Of a stretch of 7,910 bases of DNA, positions 1 through 5,908 are shown piece by piece (the stretch's first letter is position 1; each line of letters begins with the position of its first letter). The notes under the pieces are model-generated. The model was not told the DNA's origin, made no database searches, and worked only from the letters and a program-made list of their open reading frames with translations. The DNA is from an uncultured Burkholderiales bacterium (GTDB lineage Bacteria; Pseudomonadota; Gammaproteobacteria; Burkholderiales; Burkholderiaceae_C). Made by a program: the position numbers and the translations under genes. The DNA lies in contig CAIODE010000259.1 in the NCBI GenBank assembly GCA_903856875.1, forward strand, positions 1-7,910. The letters run 5' to 3'.

Positions 1-53
1 AAACCAAGGAGACCTTGTTTCAAAAATACCTGCGGCTTCAAAGTGCCGGCTAA
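1..53 (+). CDS. possible 3' tail of an unidentified plus-strand gene
   Basis: Reading from base 3 gives 16 open codons ending in TAA at 51-53. The peptide ends FQKYLRLQSAG and looks like a normal amphipathic protein C-terminus, but I do not recognise it. If real, the gene would converge on pth with a 33-base gap. Another frame (from base 1) is also open up to a TAG at 88-90 and would overlap the pth stop by four bases; its composition looks less natural. The piece is too short to decide, and it may be non-coding. Confidence 0.25.
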   Translation, partial: TKETLFQKYLRLQSAG

Positions 54-56
54 GGT

Positions 57-74
57 GCCAGCTAGGCTGCTGGC
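57..74. terminator. short GC-rich hairpin after pth, weak terminator candidate
   Basis: A perfect 6-base inverted repeat, GCCAGC at 57-62 and GCTGGC at 69-74 with a 6-base loop, lies in the short gap between the pth stop and the possible plus-strand stop at 51-53. No T-tract follows on either strand, so it is not a standard intrinsic terminator. A second small hairpin (CAAGG/CCTTG, 5-17, extended by AAA/TTT) lies at the window edge and ends in TTT on the minus strand; it could be the real terminator but is cut by the boundary. Confidence 0.2.
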
Positions 75-86
75 CAAAGCGCAGGC

Positions 87-695
87 TTAGATGCCTTCGG
101 GCCTGGGCGGCTTGGGCCTAGGCGGCTTGCTGGTGTGAATCTGCACCATGGCCTTGTCCATCTCGCCTTGCATCAGCATGTCAGCCGCTTTCACCGAGCG
201 TGCAATGCTTTCTTGAATGAGGTCGCGTTGCTCGGCCATGGGTTTTTTGAGCACCCAGTTGATCACCTCAGCTTTCACGCCAGGGTGGCCAATGCCTATG
301 CGCAGACGCCAATAATCGCCAGTGCCCAATTGGGCGTGAATATCCCGAAGGCCATTGTGGCCAGCATGACTGCCCCCAAATTTGAGTTTGGCTTCACCAG
401 GAACAACATCCAGCTCGTCATGCGCCACCAGTATTTCTTGCGGTGCAATTTTGAAGAACTTGGCCAAAGCGCCCACCGACTTGCCCGAGAGGTTCATGAA
501 AGTTTGGGGTTCTAGCAACCAAACAGTTTGACCTTTGATTTGCGTACGCGCCACCTTGGCAAAATAGCTTTTATCGGGCACTAAGTTCACATTGAGATCA
601 CGCGCCAAGGCGTCGATCCACCAAAAGCCAGCGTTGTGGCGGGTGTCTTCGTATTCGGCGCCTGGATTGCCTAGGCCAACAAACAGTTTGATCAT
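87..695 (-). CDS. pth: peptidyl-tRNA hydrolase (Pth)
   Basis: Cytoplasmic enzyme that cleaves the ester bond of peptidyl-tRNAs dropped by stalled ribosomes and so recycles the tRNA. The 202-residue product begins [12 protein letters not shown], the family N-terminus. The active-site residues fall at the same numbers as in the E. coli enzyme: Asn10, His20, Asn68, Asp93 and His113 (in GGSHAGHNG). The ATG at 693-695 is chosen because this numbering fits and because the open frame upstream runs through the rplY terminator (706-739). No Shine-Dalgarno sequence precedes the ATG; a TATACT box lies five bases before it. It is the last gene of the minus-strand train, after rplY. The C-terminus carries a duplicated KPPRP unit, an addition beyond the catalytic core with no known role. 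Confidence 0.97.
   Translation of the reverse strand: MIKLFVGLGNPGAEYEDTRHNAGFWWIDALARDLNVNLVPDKSYFAKVARTQIKGQTVWLLEPQTFMNLSGKSVGALAKFFKIAPQEILVAHDELDVVPGEAKLKFGGSHAGHNGLRDIHAQLGTGDYWRLRIGIGHPGVKAEVINWVLKKPMAEQRDLIQESIARSVKAADMLMQGEMDKAMVQIHTSKPPRPKPPRPEGI
99..128 (-). repeat. 15-base tandem repeat in the pth 3' end
   Basis: Two adjacent 15-base units (99-113 and 114-128) differ at a single position (G versus A at 105/120). They are in frame and encode KPPRP twice near the C-terminus of Pth. Because the unit is a multiple of three, gain or loss of a copy would change tail length without a frameshift. Confidence 0.85.
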
Positions 696-700
696 GTGTG

Positions 701-706
701 AGTATA
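701..706 (-). promoter_or_regulatory. -10-like box TATACT directly before pth
   Basis: The minus strand reads TATACT at 706-701, five of six matches to TATAAT, with only CACAC between it and the pth ATG at 695. A transcript from this box would start at or within a base or two of the ATG, giving a leaderless message. No acceptable -35 and no extended -10 TG is present, so this may be chance in an AT-rich tract formed by the upstream terminator. Confidence 0.25.
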
Positions 707-739
707 AAAACAAAACAACCCGCACGAGGCGGGTTGTTT
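706..739 (-). terminator. intrinsic terminator after rplY
   Basis: A perfect 11-base-pair stem (713-723 with 729-739, 5-base loop) contains a GC-rich core next to the loop. On the minus strand it is followed by TGTTTTT (712-706). It lies 33 bases beyond the rplY stop and ends 11 bases before the pth start. The plus-strand side has no T-run, so it acts mainly on rplY transcripts. It implies that pth is expressed by read-through or from its own promoter. Confidence 0.88.
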
Positions 740-771
740 GAAACACAGTCCGTGTTTAAAGCGAAGAAGGA

Positions 772-1404
772 TTACTTCTTCTTGGCTTTAGCGTCGGCAG
801 CAGGTGCAGCAGCGGCGGCATCGGCTGCAGGAGCCTCTTCAGCAGCTGGGGTGACCACAGACACCAACACAGGGTTTTTCTTGCCGTGTGTAACGGCTTT
901 CACGCCCTTAGGCAATGTGATGTCGGCCAGATTCAAAGAAACACCTTTCTTCAAACCAGACAAATCAACATTGATGGACTCTGGCAAATCGGCTGGCAAG
1001 CAAGCGATTTCGAGCTCATTCATGATGTGATTGATCAAGCAAGCGTCAACTTTGACAGCAGGAGATGTTTCTTCGCCTGAGTAATGGATTGGCACTTTGC
1101 GGTTCAAAGTGGTTTTGGCGTCGACACGTTGGAAGTCGATGTGCAAAACCAATTGTTTGTAGGGGTGCATTTGGAAGTCACGGAGCAAGACTTTGGTTTC
1201 TTTACCGTTCAATTCCATGTCCAAGATGCTTGCGTGGAAAGCTTCTTTTTTCAGGGCGTGCCACAGGGCATTGTGATCAAGTTCGACCAATTGAGGTTGT
1301 TGATCCACACCGCCATAAACAATACCAGGTGTCTTACCTGAATTGCGCAGACGGCGGCTCGCACCCGTACCTTGCATAGAGCGCTCAAAAGCGACAAATT
1401 TCAT
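772..1404 (-). CDS. rplY: 50S ribosomal protein L25, long (Ctc/TL5) form
   Basis: L25 binds 5S rRNA in the large ribosomal subunit; the long form is also known as general stress protein Ctc or TL5. The 210-residue product has the N-terminal L25 domain (about residues 5-95, with [16 protein letters not shown] and a [19 protein letters not shown] stretch). A C-terminal beta domain follows (about 100-182), then an Ala-rich tail ending in KAKKK. E. coli L25 is only about 94 residues and has just the first domain. The ATG at 1402-1404 is chosen because TTGGAG lies six bases upstream; the in-frame TTG at 1416 would begin inside that site. It follows prs on the same strand with an 86-base gap and is closed by a strong terminator. 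Confidence 0.96.
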   Translation of the reverse strand: MKFVAFERSMQGTGASRRLRNSGKTPGIVYGGVDQQPQLVELDHNALWHALKKEAFHASILDMELNGKETKVLLRDFQMHPYKQLVLHIDFQRVDAKTTLNRKVPIHYSGEETSPAVKVDACLINHIMNELEIACLPADLPESINVDLSGLKKGVSLNLADITLPKGVKAVTHGKKNPVLVSVVTPAAEEAPAADAAAAAPAADAKAKKK

Positions 1405-1410
1405 AACTAA

Positions 1411-1416
1411 CTCCAA
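1411..1416 (-). promoter_or_regulatory. ribosome binding site of rplY
   Basis: The minus strand reads TTGGAG followed by six bases and then ATG (1404). This is the clearest Shine-Dalgarno site in the window, fitting a highly expressed ribosomal protein, and it fixes the rplY start. Confidence 0.8.
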
Positions 1417-1419
1417 GAT

Positions 1420-1444
1420 GAGTCGACCGCGACCAGTACGACTC
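1420..1444 (-). promoter_or_regulatory. inverted repeat in the rplY leader
   Basis: GAGTCG at 1420-1425 and CGACTC at 1439-1444 form a perfect 6-base-pair stem with a 13-base loop. In the message it would sit just upstream of the rplY Shine-Dalgarno site (1411-1416). It may be an RNA leader structure or a DNA site; no function can be assigned from sequence. Confidence 0.35.
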
Positions 1445-1450
1445 TGTTTT

Positions 1451-1473
1451 AAAAAGGCTTGCTAAAAGCAAAC
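1451..1473 (-). terminator. weak intrinsic terminator or attenuator between prs and rplY
   Basis: On the minus strand a 7-base-pair stem (GTTTGCT with AGCAAGC, one G-T pair, 3-base loop; 1473-1467 and 1463-1457) is followed by C and five T (1456-1451). It lies 17 bases past the prs stop and 46 bases before the rplY start. The stem is short and AT-rich, so it probably only partly terminates and would set the prs-to-rplY ratio. Confidence 0.55.
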
Positions 1474-1490
1474 CACGTTGATGCTCCAGA

Positions 1491-2462
1491 TCAGTCTTGA
1501 TCTGAGAACAAACTCATGACCGACTCACCATTGGCAATGCGCTGAATGGTTTTGGCCAACAGCGGCGCCACAGTGAGTTGGCGAATTTTGGGGCATGCAG
1601 CAGCAGATTGCGACAACGGGATGGTGTTGGTCACAACCACTTCATCGAGGGCGTCGCCTTTGGCAATGCGGTCAATGGCGGGGCCTGAGAAAATAGGGTG
1701 TGTGCAATAGGCGTAAACTTTTTTAGCGCCACGTGCTTTCAAAACTTCAGCCGCCTTGACCAAGGTGCCTGCGGTATCAATCATGTCGTCCATGATGACG
1801 CAATTGCGTCCATCGATTTCACCAATGACGTGCATCACTTCGCTGACATTGGCTGAAGGGCGGCGTTTGTCAATGATGGCCAAATCGCAGTTAAGTTGTT
1901 TGGCCAAGGCGCGTGCGCGAACCACACCGCCTACGTCGGGTGACACCACAATAAGGTCTTCGTAGTTCTTTTGGAGCAGATCGCCCAGGAGCACGGGAGA
2001 GGCGTAAATGTTGTCGACGGGGATGTCGAAGAAACCTTGAATTTGGTCGGCGTGCAAGTCCATGGTGAGGACGTGATTGACGCCCACGGCTTGCAACATG
2101 TTGGCGATCACTTTGGCCGTGATGGGCACGCGTGTTGAGCGAGGGCGACGGTCTTGGCGGGCATAGCCAAAATAGGGAATGATGGCGCTGATGCGACCGG
2201 CTGAGGCCCGCTTTAAAGCGTCGACCATGATCAGCAGTTCCATCATGTTTTCGTTGGTGGGCGCGCATGTGGACTGAATGACGAACACATCACGTGCGCG
2301 CACGTTTTGCTTTAACTCAACCCTGACTTCACCGTCAGAGAAGCGGCCCACATCGGCCAAGCCGAGGGAGACATCCAACTCGTAGGCAACTTCAGCCGCC
2401 AACACGGGGTTGGCGTTGCCAGTGAAAACCATGAAGTCTGAATTTGAGTTGGGTTGCAGCAT
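1491..2462 (-). CDS. prs: ribose-phosphate pyrophosphokinase (PRPP synthetase)
   Basis: Transfers pyrophosphate from ATP to ribose 5-phosphate, making PRPP for purine, pyrimidine, histidine, tryptophan and NAD synthesis; cytoplasmic. The 323-residue product is close to the usual class I length (315 in E. coli). Visible motifs are FSDGE (41-45), the ATP-site RQDRR (102-106), the His of MDLHADQ (137), the flexible-loop DKRRP (198-202) with catalytic Lys199, and the PRPP loop [10 protein letters not shown] (224-233). The ATG at 2460-2462 has only a weak AGAAG before it. A TTG at 2480 lacks any site, and Met11 (2432) is a less likely alternative. It lies between tRNA-Gln and rplY on the same strand, an order shared with many proteobacteria. 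Confidence 0.97.
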   Translation of the reverse strand: MLQPNSNSDFMVFTGNANPVLAAEVAYELDVSLGLADVGRFSDGEVRVELKQNVRARDVFVIQSTCAPTNENMMELLIMVDALKRASAGRISAIIPYFGYARQDRRPRSTRVPITAKVIANMLQAVGVNHVLTMDLHADQIQGFFDIPVDNIYASPVLLGDLLQKNYEDLIVVSPDVGGVVRARALAKQLNCDLAIIDKRRPSANVSEVMHVIGEIDGRNCVIMDDMIDTAGTLVKAAEVLKARGAKKVYAYCTHPIFSGPAIDRIAKGDALDEVVVTNTIPLSQSAAACPKIRQLTVAPLLAKTIQRIANGESVMSLFSDQD

Positions 2463-2574
2463 GAACTTCTGAGCGATCAAATGAAGGGCCGATGCGGCTT
2501 ACCGCATAAATTTCAATCACTGCGCGTGTGACCGCGCATTCAATCACTTGGCGTTTAACGGCCTGTGAAAGATT
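2463..2574 (-). promoter_or_regulatory. structured leader between tRNA-Gln and prs
   Basis: This 112-base spacer holds two perfect hairpins. One is ATGCGG/CCGCAT (2492-2497 with 2502-2507, 4-base loop); the other is TGCGCG/CGCGCA (2521-2526 with 2533-2538, 6-base loop). The second is flanked by two copies of the 10-base direct repeat TTCAATCACT (2512-2521 and 2539-2548, plus strand). Neither hairpin has a following T-tract on the minus strand, so they do not look like terminators. I find no convincing -35/-10 pair and no PurR-type palindrome. It may be an untranslated leader of a tRNA-prs transcript or an operator region. Confidence 0.4.
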
Positions 2575-2651
2575 TGGCAGGGGAAGAAGGACTCGAACCT
2601 TCGCATGCCGGAATCAAAATCCGGTGCCTTAACCAACTTGGCGACTCCCCT
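2575..2651 (-). tRNA. tRNA-Gln (anticodon UUG)
   Basis: A 77-base cloverleaf with encoded CCA. The acceptor is AGGGGAG pairing with TTCCCCT (one G-T pair), with G as discriminator base. The D arm is GCC/GGC, the anticodon stem CCGGA/TCCGG with loop TTTTGAT, and the T arm GAAGG/CCTTC around TTCGAGT. The anticodon TTG is at 2617-2615. The D arm and anticodon stem closely match E. coli tRNA-Gln. It sits between ispE and prs on their strand, with no terminator visible on either side, so it may be processed out of a longer operon transcript as well as made from its own promoter. Confidence 0.97.
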
Positions 2652-2664
2652 ACACGGGTTGGCA

Positions 2665-2670
2665 GTTATA
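2665..2670 (-). promoter_or_regulatory. -10 box candidate of tRNA-Gln
   Basis: The minus strand reads TATAAC (2670-2665), 13 bases before the mature tRNA 5' end, so transcription would start about six bases upstream of the tRNA. No good -35 is seen at 16-18 bases; that element would fall in the 3' end of ispE. Position and match make it the best promoter candidate in the ispE-prs region. Confidence 0.45.
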
Positions 2671-2693
2671 GAAAATCTAGAACTTCCAACCGA

Positions 2694-3572
2694 TCAATCG
2701 TCGCTGGAGGCCCAACCCTTTTGAGGATGAACTTCCAAATTGCCACACATTCGAATTTGCCAAAGGGACCAAGTTGTTGGAACTTGAGGCATTTGGCTTA
2801 AATCCGTGCCGCGTGGCACTTGCGCAAACACTGCACTCCCGGAGCCTGTCATTCTGCCTTTGACAACAGCTGACTCTAGTCTGGCTGATTCAAGCCATTC
2901 TATTGCTTCGCTAATTTGGGGGCAGAGGCTTTGAGCCACAGGTTGCAGGTCGTTGTGGCCGAAGCCGAACGGGTTTGCTGCAAAGACCGAAATTGTAGCA
3001 GGCTTTGAATCTCGGTTTAAGGCTTCCGAGCCAAAAATTTTGGCGGTTTCCAGCCCATCTGGCGGTTTGACCACGACAAATTGAGCGGGTGGCACCGAAA
3101 TGGGCGTGATGATTTCACCAACACCTTCCACCCAAGCATTTTCTCCTCTGAGAAAGAACGGTACATCAGCTCCAAGTTTCAAACCCAGTTCTGCCAATTG
3201 ATTGACTGTGAAATGGAGGTTCCAAAGCTTGTTCAATGCCAAAAGGCAGGTGGCCGCATCGGATGAGCCGCCGCCCATGCCTGCTTGCGCCGGAATGGAC
3301 TTTTCAATGGCAATGTGCGCACCCAAAGAGGTGCCACTGGCTTGCTGTAAAAGCCTGGCAGCGCGTGTGATGAGGTCATCTTCGGGCAGCTTCAAGGTCA
3401 GATCTTCGCGGCTAATTTGGCCATCTTGGCGAAGGTCAAAGTGCAGGGTGTCGTACCAATCAATGAGCATGAACACCGATTGCAAAAGGTGATAGCCGTT
3501 GTCTTTTCGGCCTGTGATGTGCAAAAACAGATTGAGTTTGGCGGGCGCTAAGACATGGTGCAAAGACGTCAT
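2694..3572 (-). CDS. ispE: 4-diphosphocytidyl-2-C-methyl-D-erythritol kinase (IspE)
   Basis: GHMP-family kinase that phosphorylates CDP-methylerythritol at the 2-hydroxyl, the fourth step of the MEP route to isoprenoids; cytoplasmic. The 292-residue length is normal. The N-terminal APAKLNLFL carries the substrate-site Lys12. The ATP-binding glycine-rich loop PAQAGMGGGSSDAA is at 94-107, the catalytic Asp136 lies in ADVPFF, HNDLQP is at 206-211, and the C-terminal GHMP motif MTGSGSAVF is at 241-249. Its ATG shares an ATGA overlap with the lolB stop (3569-3572) and has no Shine-Dalgarno of its own, so translation is probably coupled to lolB. The tRNA-Gln gene follows 42 bases downstream. Confidence 0.97.
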   Translation of the reverse strand: MTSLHHVLAPAKLNLFLHITGRKDNGYHLLQSVFMLIDWYDTLHFDLRQDGQISREDLTLKLPEDDLITRAARLLQQASGTSLGAHIAIEKSIPAQAGMGGGSSDAATCLLALNKLWNLHFTVNQLAELGLKLGADVPFFLRGENAWVEGVGEIITPISVPPAQFVVVKPPDGLETAKIFGSEALNRDSKPATISVFAANPFGFGHNDLQPVAQSLCPQISEAIEWLESARLESAVVKGRMTGSGSAVFAQVPRGTDLSQMPQVPTTWSLWQIRMCGNLEVHPQKGWASSDD

Positions 3573-4117
3573 GATTCAAACGCAATTCGAAGTACGGTTC
3601 GAGGGGCTGGCTGAACCCTTTCCAAAACCAATCGACGCAAGTGCCATTCGCTGACATCGACGTTCCAGCCTTCGGCAGGTGTGGGTTTGCCTGACAGCCA
3701 ATCCACCAAGGCGGCGGTGGGCAGTTGCGCACCGGTCAGCTCCAAAATCAAACGCTCAAGACTGCTTGATTCACGCACTTGATTGCCTTGCAAGAGGCGG
3801 GCACTTTGCGCCGTCCATTCGACGCGGGCCATTTGTATGCCCAAGGGGTTGTAGATGTTGAGCGCGCCTTCTGTTAAACCACCCGTTAGGTCAAATGAGG
3901 TGATGAAGGACTGCGGTGGTTGAGAGTCGATTTGAAGCGCAAATCTGCCAGCTTTAAAAGCAGGGGGCATGGGAGTGGCTTGAACTGAGACGACTTGCGA
4001 ATTTTCGGGATTGGCAGGCGGCGGTGTGAAGGTTTGTGTTGCGGCAGGTCTGGTTGAACAGGCGCCCATCCAAAAGATGCTTGTAAAACACAGACAGACC
4101 AAACGGTTCATGCGCAT
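3569..4117 (-). CDS. lolB: outer-membrane lipoprotein receptor LolB
   Basis: LolB takes lipoproteins from the periplasmic carrier LolA and inserts them into the outer membrane; it is itself an outer-membrane lipoprotein. The 182-residue product has a type II signal peptide: basic start, hydrophobic core and a lipobox MGAC with the lipidated Cys at residue 20. Ser at +2 fits sorting to the outer membrane (no Asp retention signal). Family wording follows: NPLGIQMARVEW (about 93-104), then LTGAQLP and the LVDWLSGKP segment (about 130-150). At 182 residues it is somewhat shorter than E. coli LolB (207). The ATG at 4117 is chosen because GAGGG (4126-4122) precedes it at good spacing; Met3 (4111) is possible. 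It sits 15 bases after the TPR gene and overlaps ispE by 4 bases. Confidence 0.9.
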   Translation of the reverse strand: MRMNRLVCLCFTSIFWMGACSTRPAATQTFTPPPANPENSQVVSVQATPMPPAFKAGRFALQIDSQPPQSFITSFDLTGGLTEGALNIYNPLGIQMARVEWTAQSARLLQGNQVRESSSLERLILELTGAQLPTAALVDWLSGKPTPAEGWNVDVSEWHLRRLVLERVQPAPRTVLRIAFES

Positions 4118-4121
4118 CTCG

Positions 4122-4126
4122 CCCTC
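4122..4126 (-). promoter_or_regulatory. ribosome binding site of lolB
   Basis: The minus strand reads GAGGG, four bases before ATG 4117 and ten before the alternative ATG 4111. It lies in the 15-base gap after the TPR gene stop. The spacing favours the 4117 start but does not exclude the other. Confidence 0.6.
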
Positions 4127-4132
4127 AGCCCA

Positions 4133-5833
4133 TCAAGGTTTGAATTTGAATTGCTTGAGGGTTTCAAGCAGGGTTTCGTTGTCAGATTTGAGCATCAGGC
4201 CTTCGCGCCAAATGGTGCCGGCTTTGTCTTTTTGCTCTGAGATCCAAAAGACCTCGCCTAGGTGGGCCGCAATTTCAGCATCGGGGCGGGCTTTGAACGC
4301 TGCTTCCAAAATACGGATGGCTTCAGCCGAGTTGCCTGCACGGTATTCGAGCCAACCCAAGCTGTCTTGAATAAAAGGGTCGCGGGGAGCTAATTGCACC
4401 GCTTTGAGGATGAGTTCACGCGCTTCATCGAGCCTTATTTTTCGATCGGCCAAGGAATAACCTAAGGCATTGAATGCATGAGGGTCGGTGGGCTTGACTT
4501 TCATGATGCCCCGCAAGAGGCTTTCCATTTGGTCAAAGCGACCCAGCTTTTCGCACAGCATGGCCATTTCAGACTGCAAATCAGTATCTGCTGGGAATTG
4601 CGTCAAGGCCTGTTCAATGCTTGCCAATGCAGCGGTGATTTGTTTGTCTTCGCGAAGCCATTGAGAAATTGCCAAAGCCTTGAGCCGTGCATCTTGAGGG
4701 CTGTTCACCTTGACTTGTTCAAGGAGCTTCAGACCGTCGGCTTTGCGACCTTGCTGCGCCAACAATGCAGCCCGACGGCTTGCAACTTTAAGCGGATCGG
4801 CATCGGGCGGAATGCGAGCCAGCCATTCATCGGCTTGTGTCCATCGACCTTGCTTTTGGGCCATTTGCGACAAGGCCAAATAAGCTTCTGACAAGCCGCC
4901 AGATTGATCTGCGTCTTTCGTGTTTTCGACCAGTTTGATGTATTGCTTGAGAGATTGCTCAGACAGCAACACCTGCGACAAATCACTTTGCAGCAAACCT
5001 AAAAACAACCAGCCAGGGGCAAAATTGGCATGTTGCTGAGTCAATTGATTGAGTTGGGCCAACGCGGGCTGCATTTGGTCAAGATCAATCAAAGTGCGTG
5101 CATAGCCAAGCCGCAAGTCAGGTAAAGCATCGCCAGCCATGTACTGAGAAATTATGGGCTGTACTTCGCTGGGCACCACATTCAGAATGCTCATGGCCAG
5201 CATGATGGGCCCTGGGGCTTTTCGGTTGGCGGCATGACCAGCGCGAGCAGCCTCTGCGGCGGGCTGAATTTCACCGGCATCGCGTTTCATGCGGCCAATG
5301 GTGGTCCAGGCGATTGCAGCAGTTTCGGGGTTTTGAATGGCTGTGGTGAGCGCTTGTTCGACCACCTTGGCGGCTAAGTTTTTGTCTTGCAAACGGCCAA
5401 ACACGCGAGGTATAGAGCCTATTGCTGCCGATTGTTCTTGAAGGGGCAAGCTGGCTATGCTGGCCTTTAATGCACGCCCAGCTTCATCGATGCGGTTGAG
5501 TGCCAGCAAAATTTGCAAGATGAAGCGATTGGCTTCTTGAGATTCTGGCAGACTGGATTTCCAACTTCTGGCCGCCTGCAAAGCAGCCTCACCAGAACGA
5601 GATTGAAGAGCCAGTTCGGTGGCTCGCTGAAACAAAGCCTCGTCCTTGGTTTTGCGTGCGGCATCTAAAAGAATGGCAAATCCTGAGCCGGGTTCGCCGG
5701 CTTGCACATTGAGTTCGCCCAATAGCAATTGGTAAAACAAAACCGCATTGAGGTTTGAGTTTTGCACGGGCGGCTCGGCACAAACACCTGATGTAGCCCA
5801 GACCAATGCCAAAGAGGGGAACCAATATTTCAT
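4133..5833 (-). CDS. secreted TPR-repeat protein, syntenic with Pseudomonas LbcA (PA4667)
   Basis: A 566-residue helical repeat protein. Residues 1-19 form a Sec signal peptide (MKYWFPSLALVWATSGVCA) with a likely signal peptidase I site after VCA. Cys18 is preceded by SGV, a poor lipobox. The rest is Ala/Leu-rich TPR-like repeats. The best conserved part is the C-terminal 117 residues (FNALGYSLADR, then LAPRDPFIQDSLGWLEYR near 482-499, then HLGEVFW near 524-530). In P. aeruginosa the equivalent gene next to lolB, ispE and prs encodes LbcA, an outer-membrane lipoprotein that recruits and activates the protease CtpA against peptidoglycan hydrolases. That role here is inference from gene order and architecture. 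It is the first gene of the minus-strand train, 75 bases from divergent mutM. Confidence 0.85.
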   Translation of the reverse strand: MKYWFPSLALVWATSGVCAEPPVQNSNLNAVLFYQLLLGELNVQAGEPGSGFAILLDAARKTKDEALFQRATELALQSRSGEAALQAARSWKSSLPESQEANRFILQILLALNRIDEAGRALKASIASLPLQEQSAAIGSIPRVFGRLQDKNLAAKVVEQALTTAIQNPETAAIAWTTIGRMKRDAGEIQPAAEAARAGHAANRKAPGPIMLAMSILNVVPSEVQPIISQYMAGDALPDLRLGYARTLIDLDQMQPALAQLNQLTQQHANFAPGWLFLGLLQSDLSQVLLSEQSLKQYIKLVENTKDADQSGGLSEAYLALSQMAQKQGRWTQADEWLARIPPDADPLKVASRRAALLAQQGRKADGLKLLEQVKVNSPQDARLKALAISQWLREDKQITAALASIEQALTQFPADTDLQSEMAMLCEKLGRFDQMESLLRGIMKVKPTDPHAFNALGYSLADRKIRLDEARELILKAVQLAPRDPFIQDSLGWLEYRAGNSAEAIRILEAAFKARPDAEIAAHLGEVFWISEQKDKAGTIWREGLMLKSDNETLLETLKQFKFKP

Positions 5834-5908
5834 GAAGCCATCATAATCTACGGGCTATGAATGAGCATCGCCAGTTCTCTTATTTCACCCCGTATTTGAA
5901 GCGTACCC
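5834..5908. promoter_or_regulatory. divergent intergenic region between the TPR gene and mutM
   Basis: These 75 bases must hold, or lie next to, the promoters for both directions. I see only weak boxes: TAGATT (5851-5846) for the minus strand with a poor -35 (TGGCGA), and TATTTG near 5893-5898 for mutM with no -35. Neither mutM nor the TPR gene has a clear Shine-Dalgarno sequence here. No strong palindrome or operator is visible. Confidence 0.3.

Noticed and set aside
135..515. 126-codon plus-strand frame opposite pth
   Set aside because: It lies wholly antisense to a conserved enzyme, with no recognisable protein features; a shadow frame.
696..746. Upstream extension of pth to 746
   Set aside because: It would read through the rplY terminator stem, and the conserved family N-terminus and active-site numbering begin at 695.
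784..850. GCAGC-rich low-complexity stretch as a repeat element
   Set aside because: It is explained by the Ala-rich tail codons of the long L25 form.
2565..2801. Plus-strand open frame with wording EEGLEPSHAGIK
   Set aside because: It is the antisense of tRNA-Gln plus the ispE 3' end. This kind of peptide is a well-known artefact of translating tRNA genes on the wrong strand.
3202..3492. 96-codon plus-strand frame opposite ispE
   Set aside because: Antisense to the conserved GHMP kinase core; no start signal or family wording.
5834..5908. Search for an oxidative-stress operator between the TPR gene and mutM
   Set aside because: No palindrome or recognisable OxyR/Fur-type site could be seen in the 75 bases.
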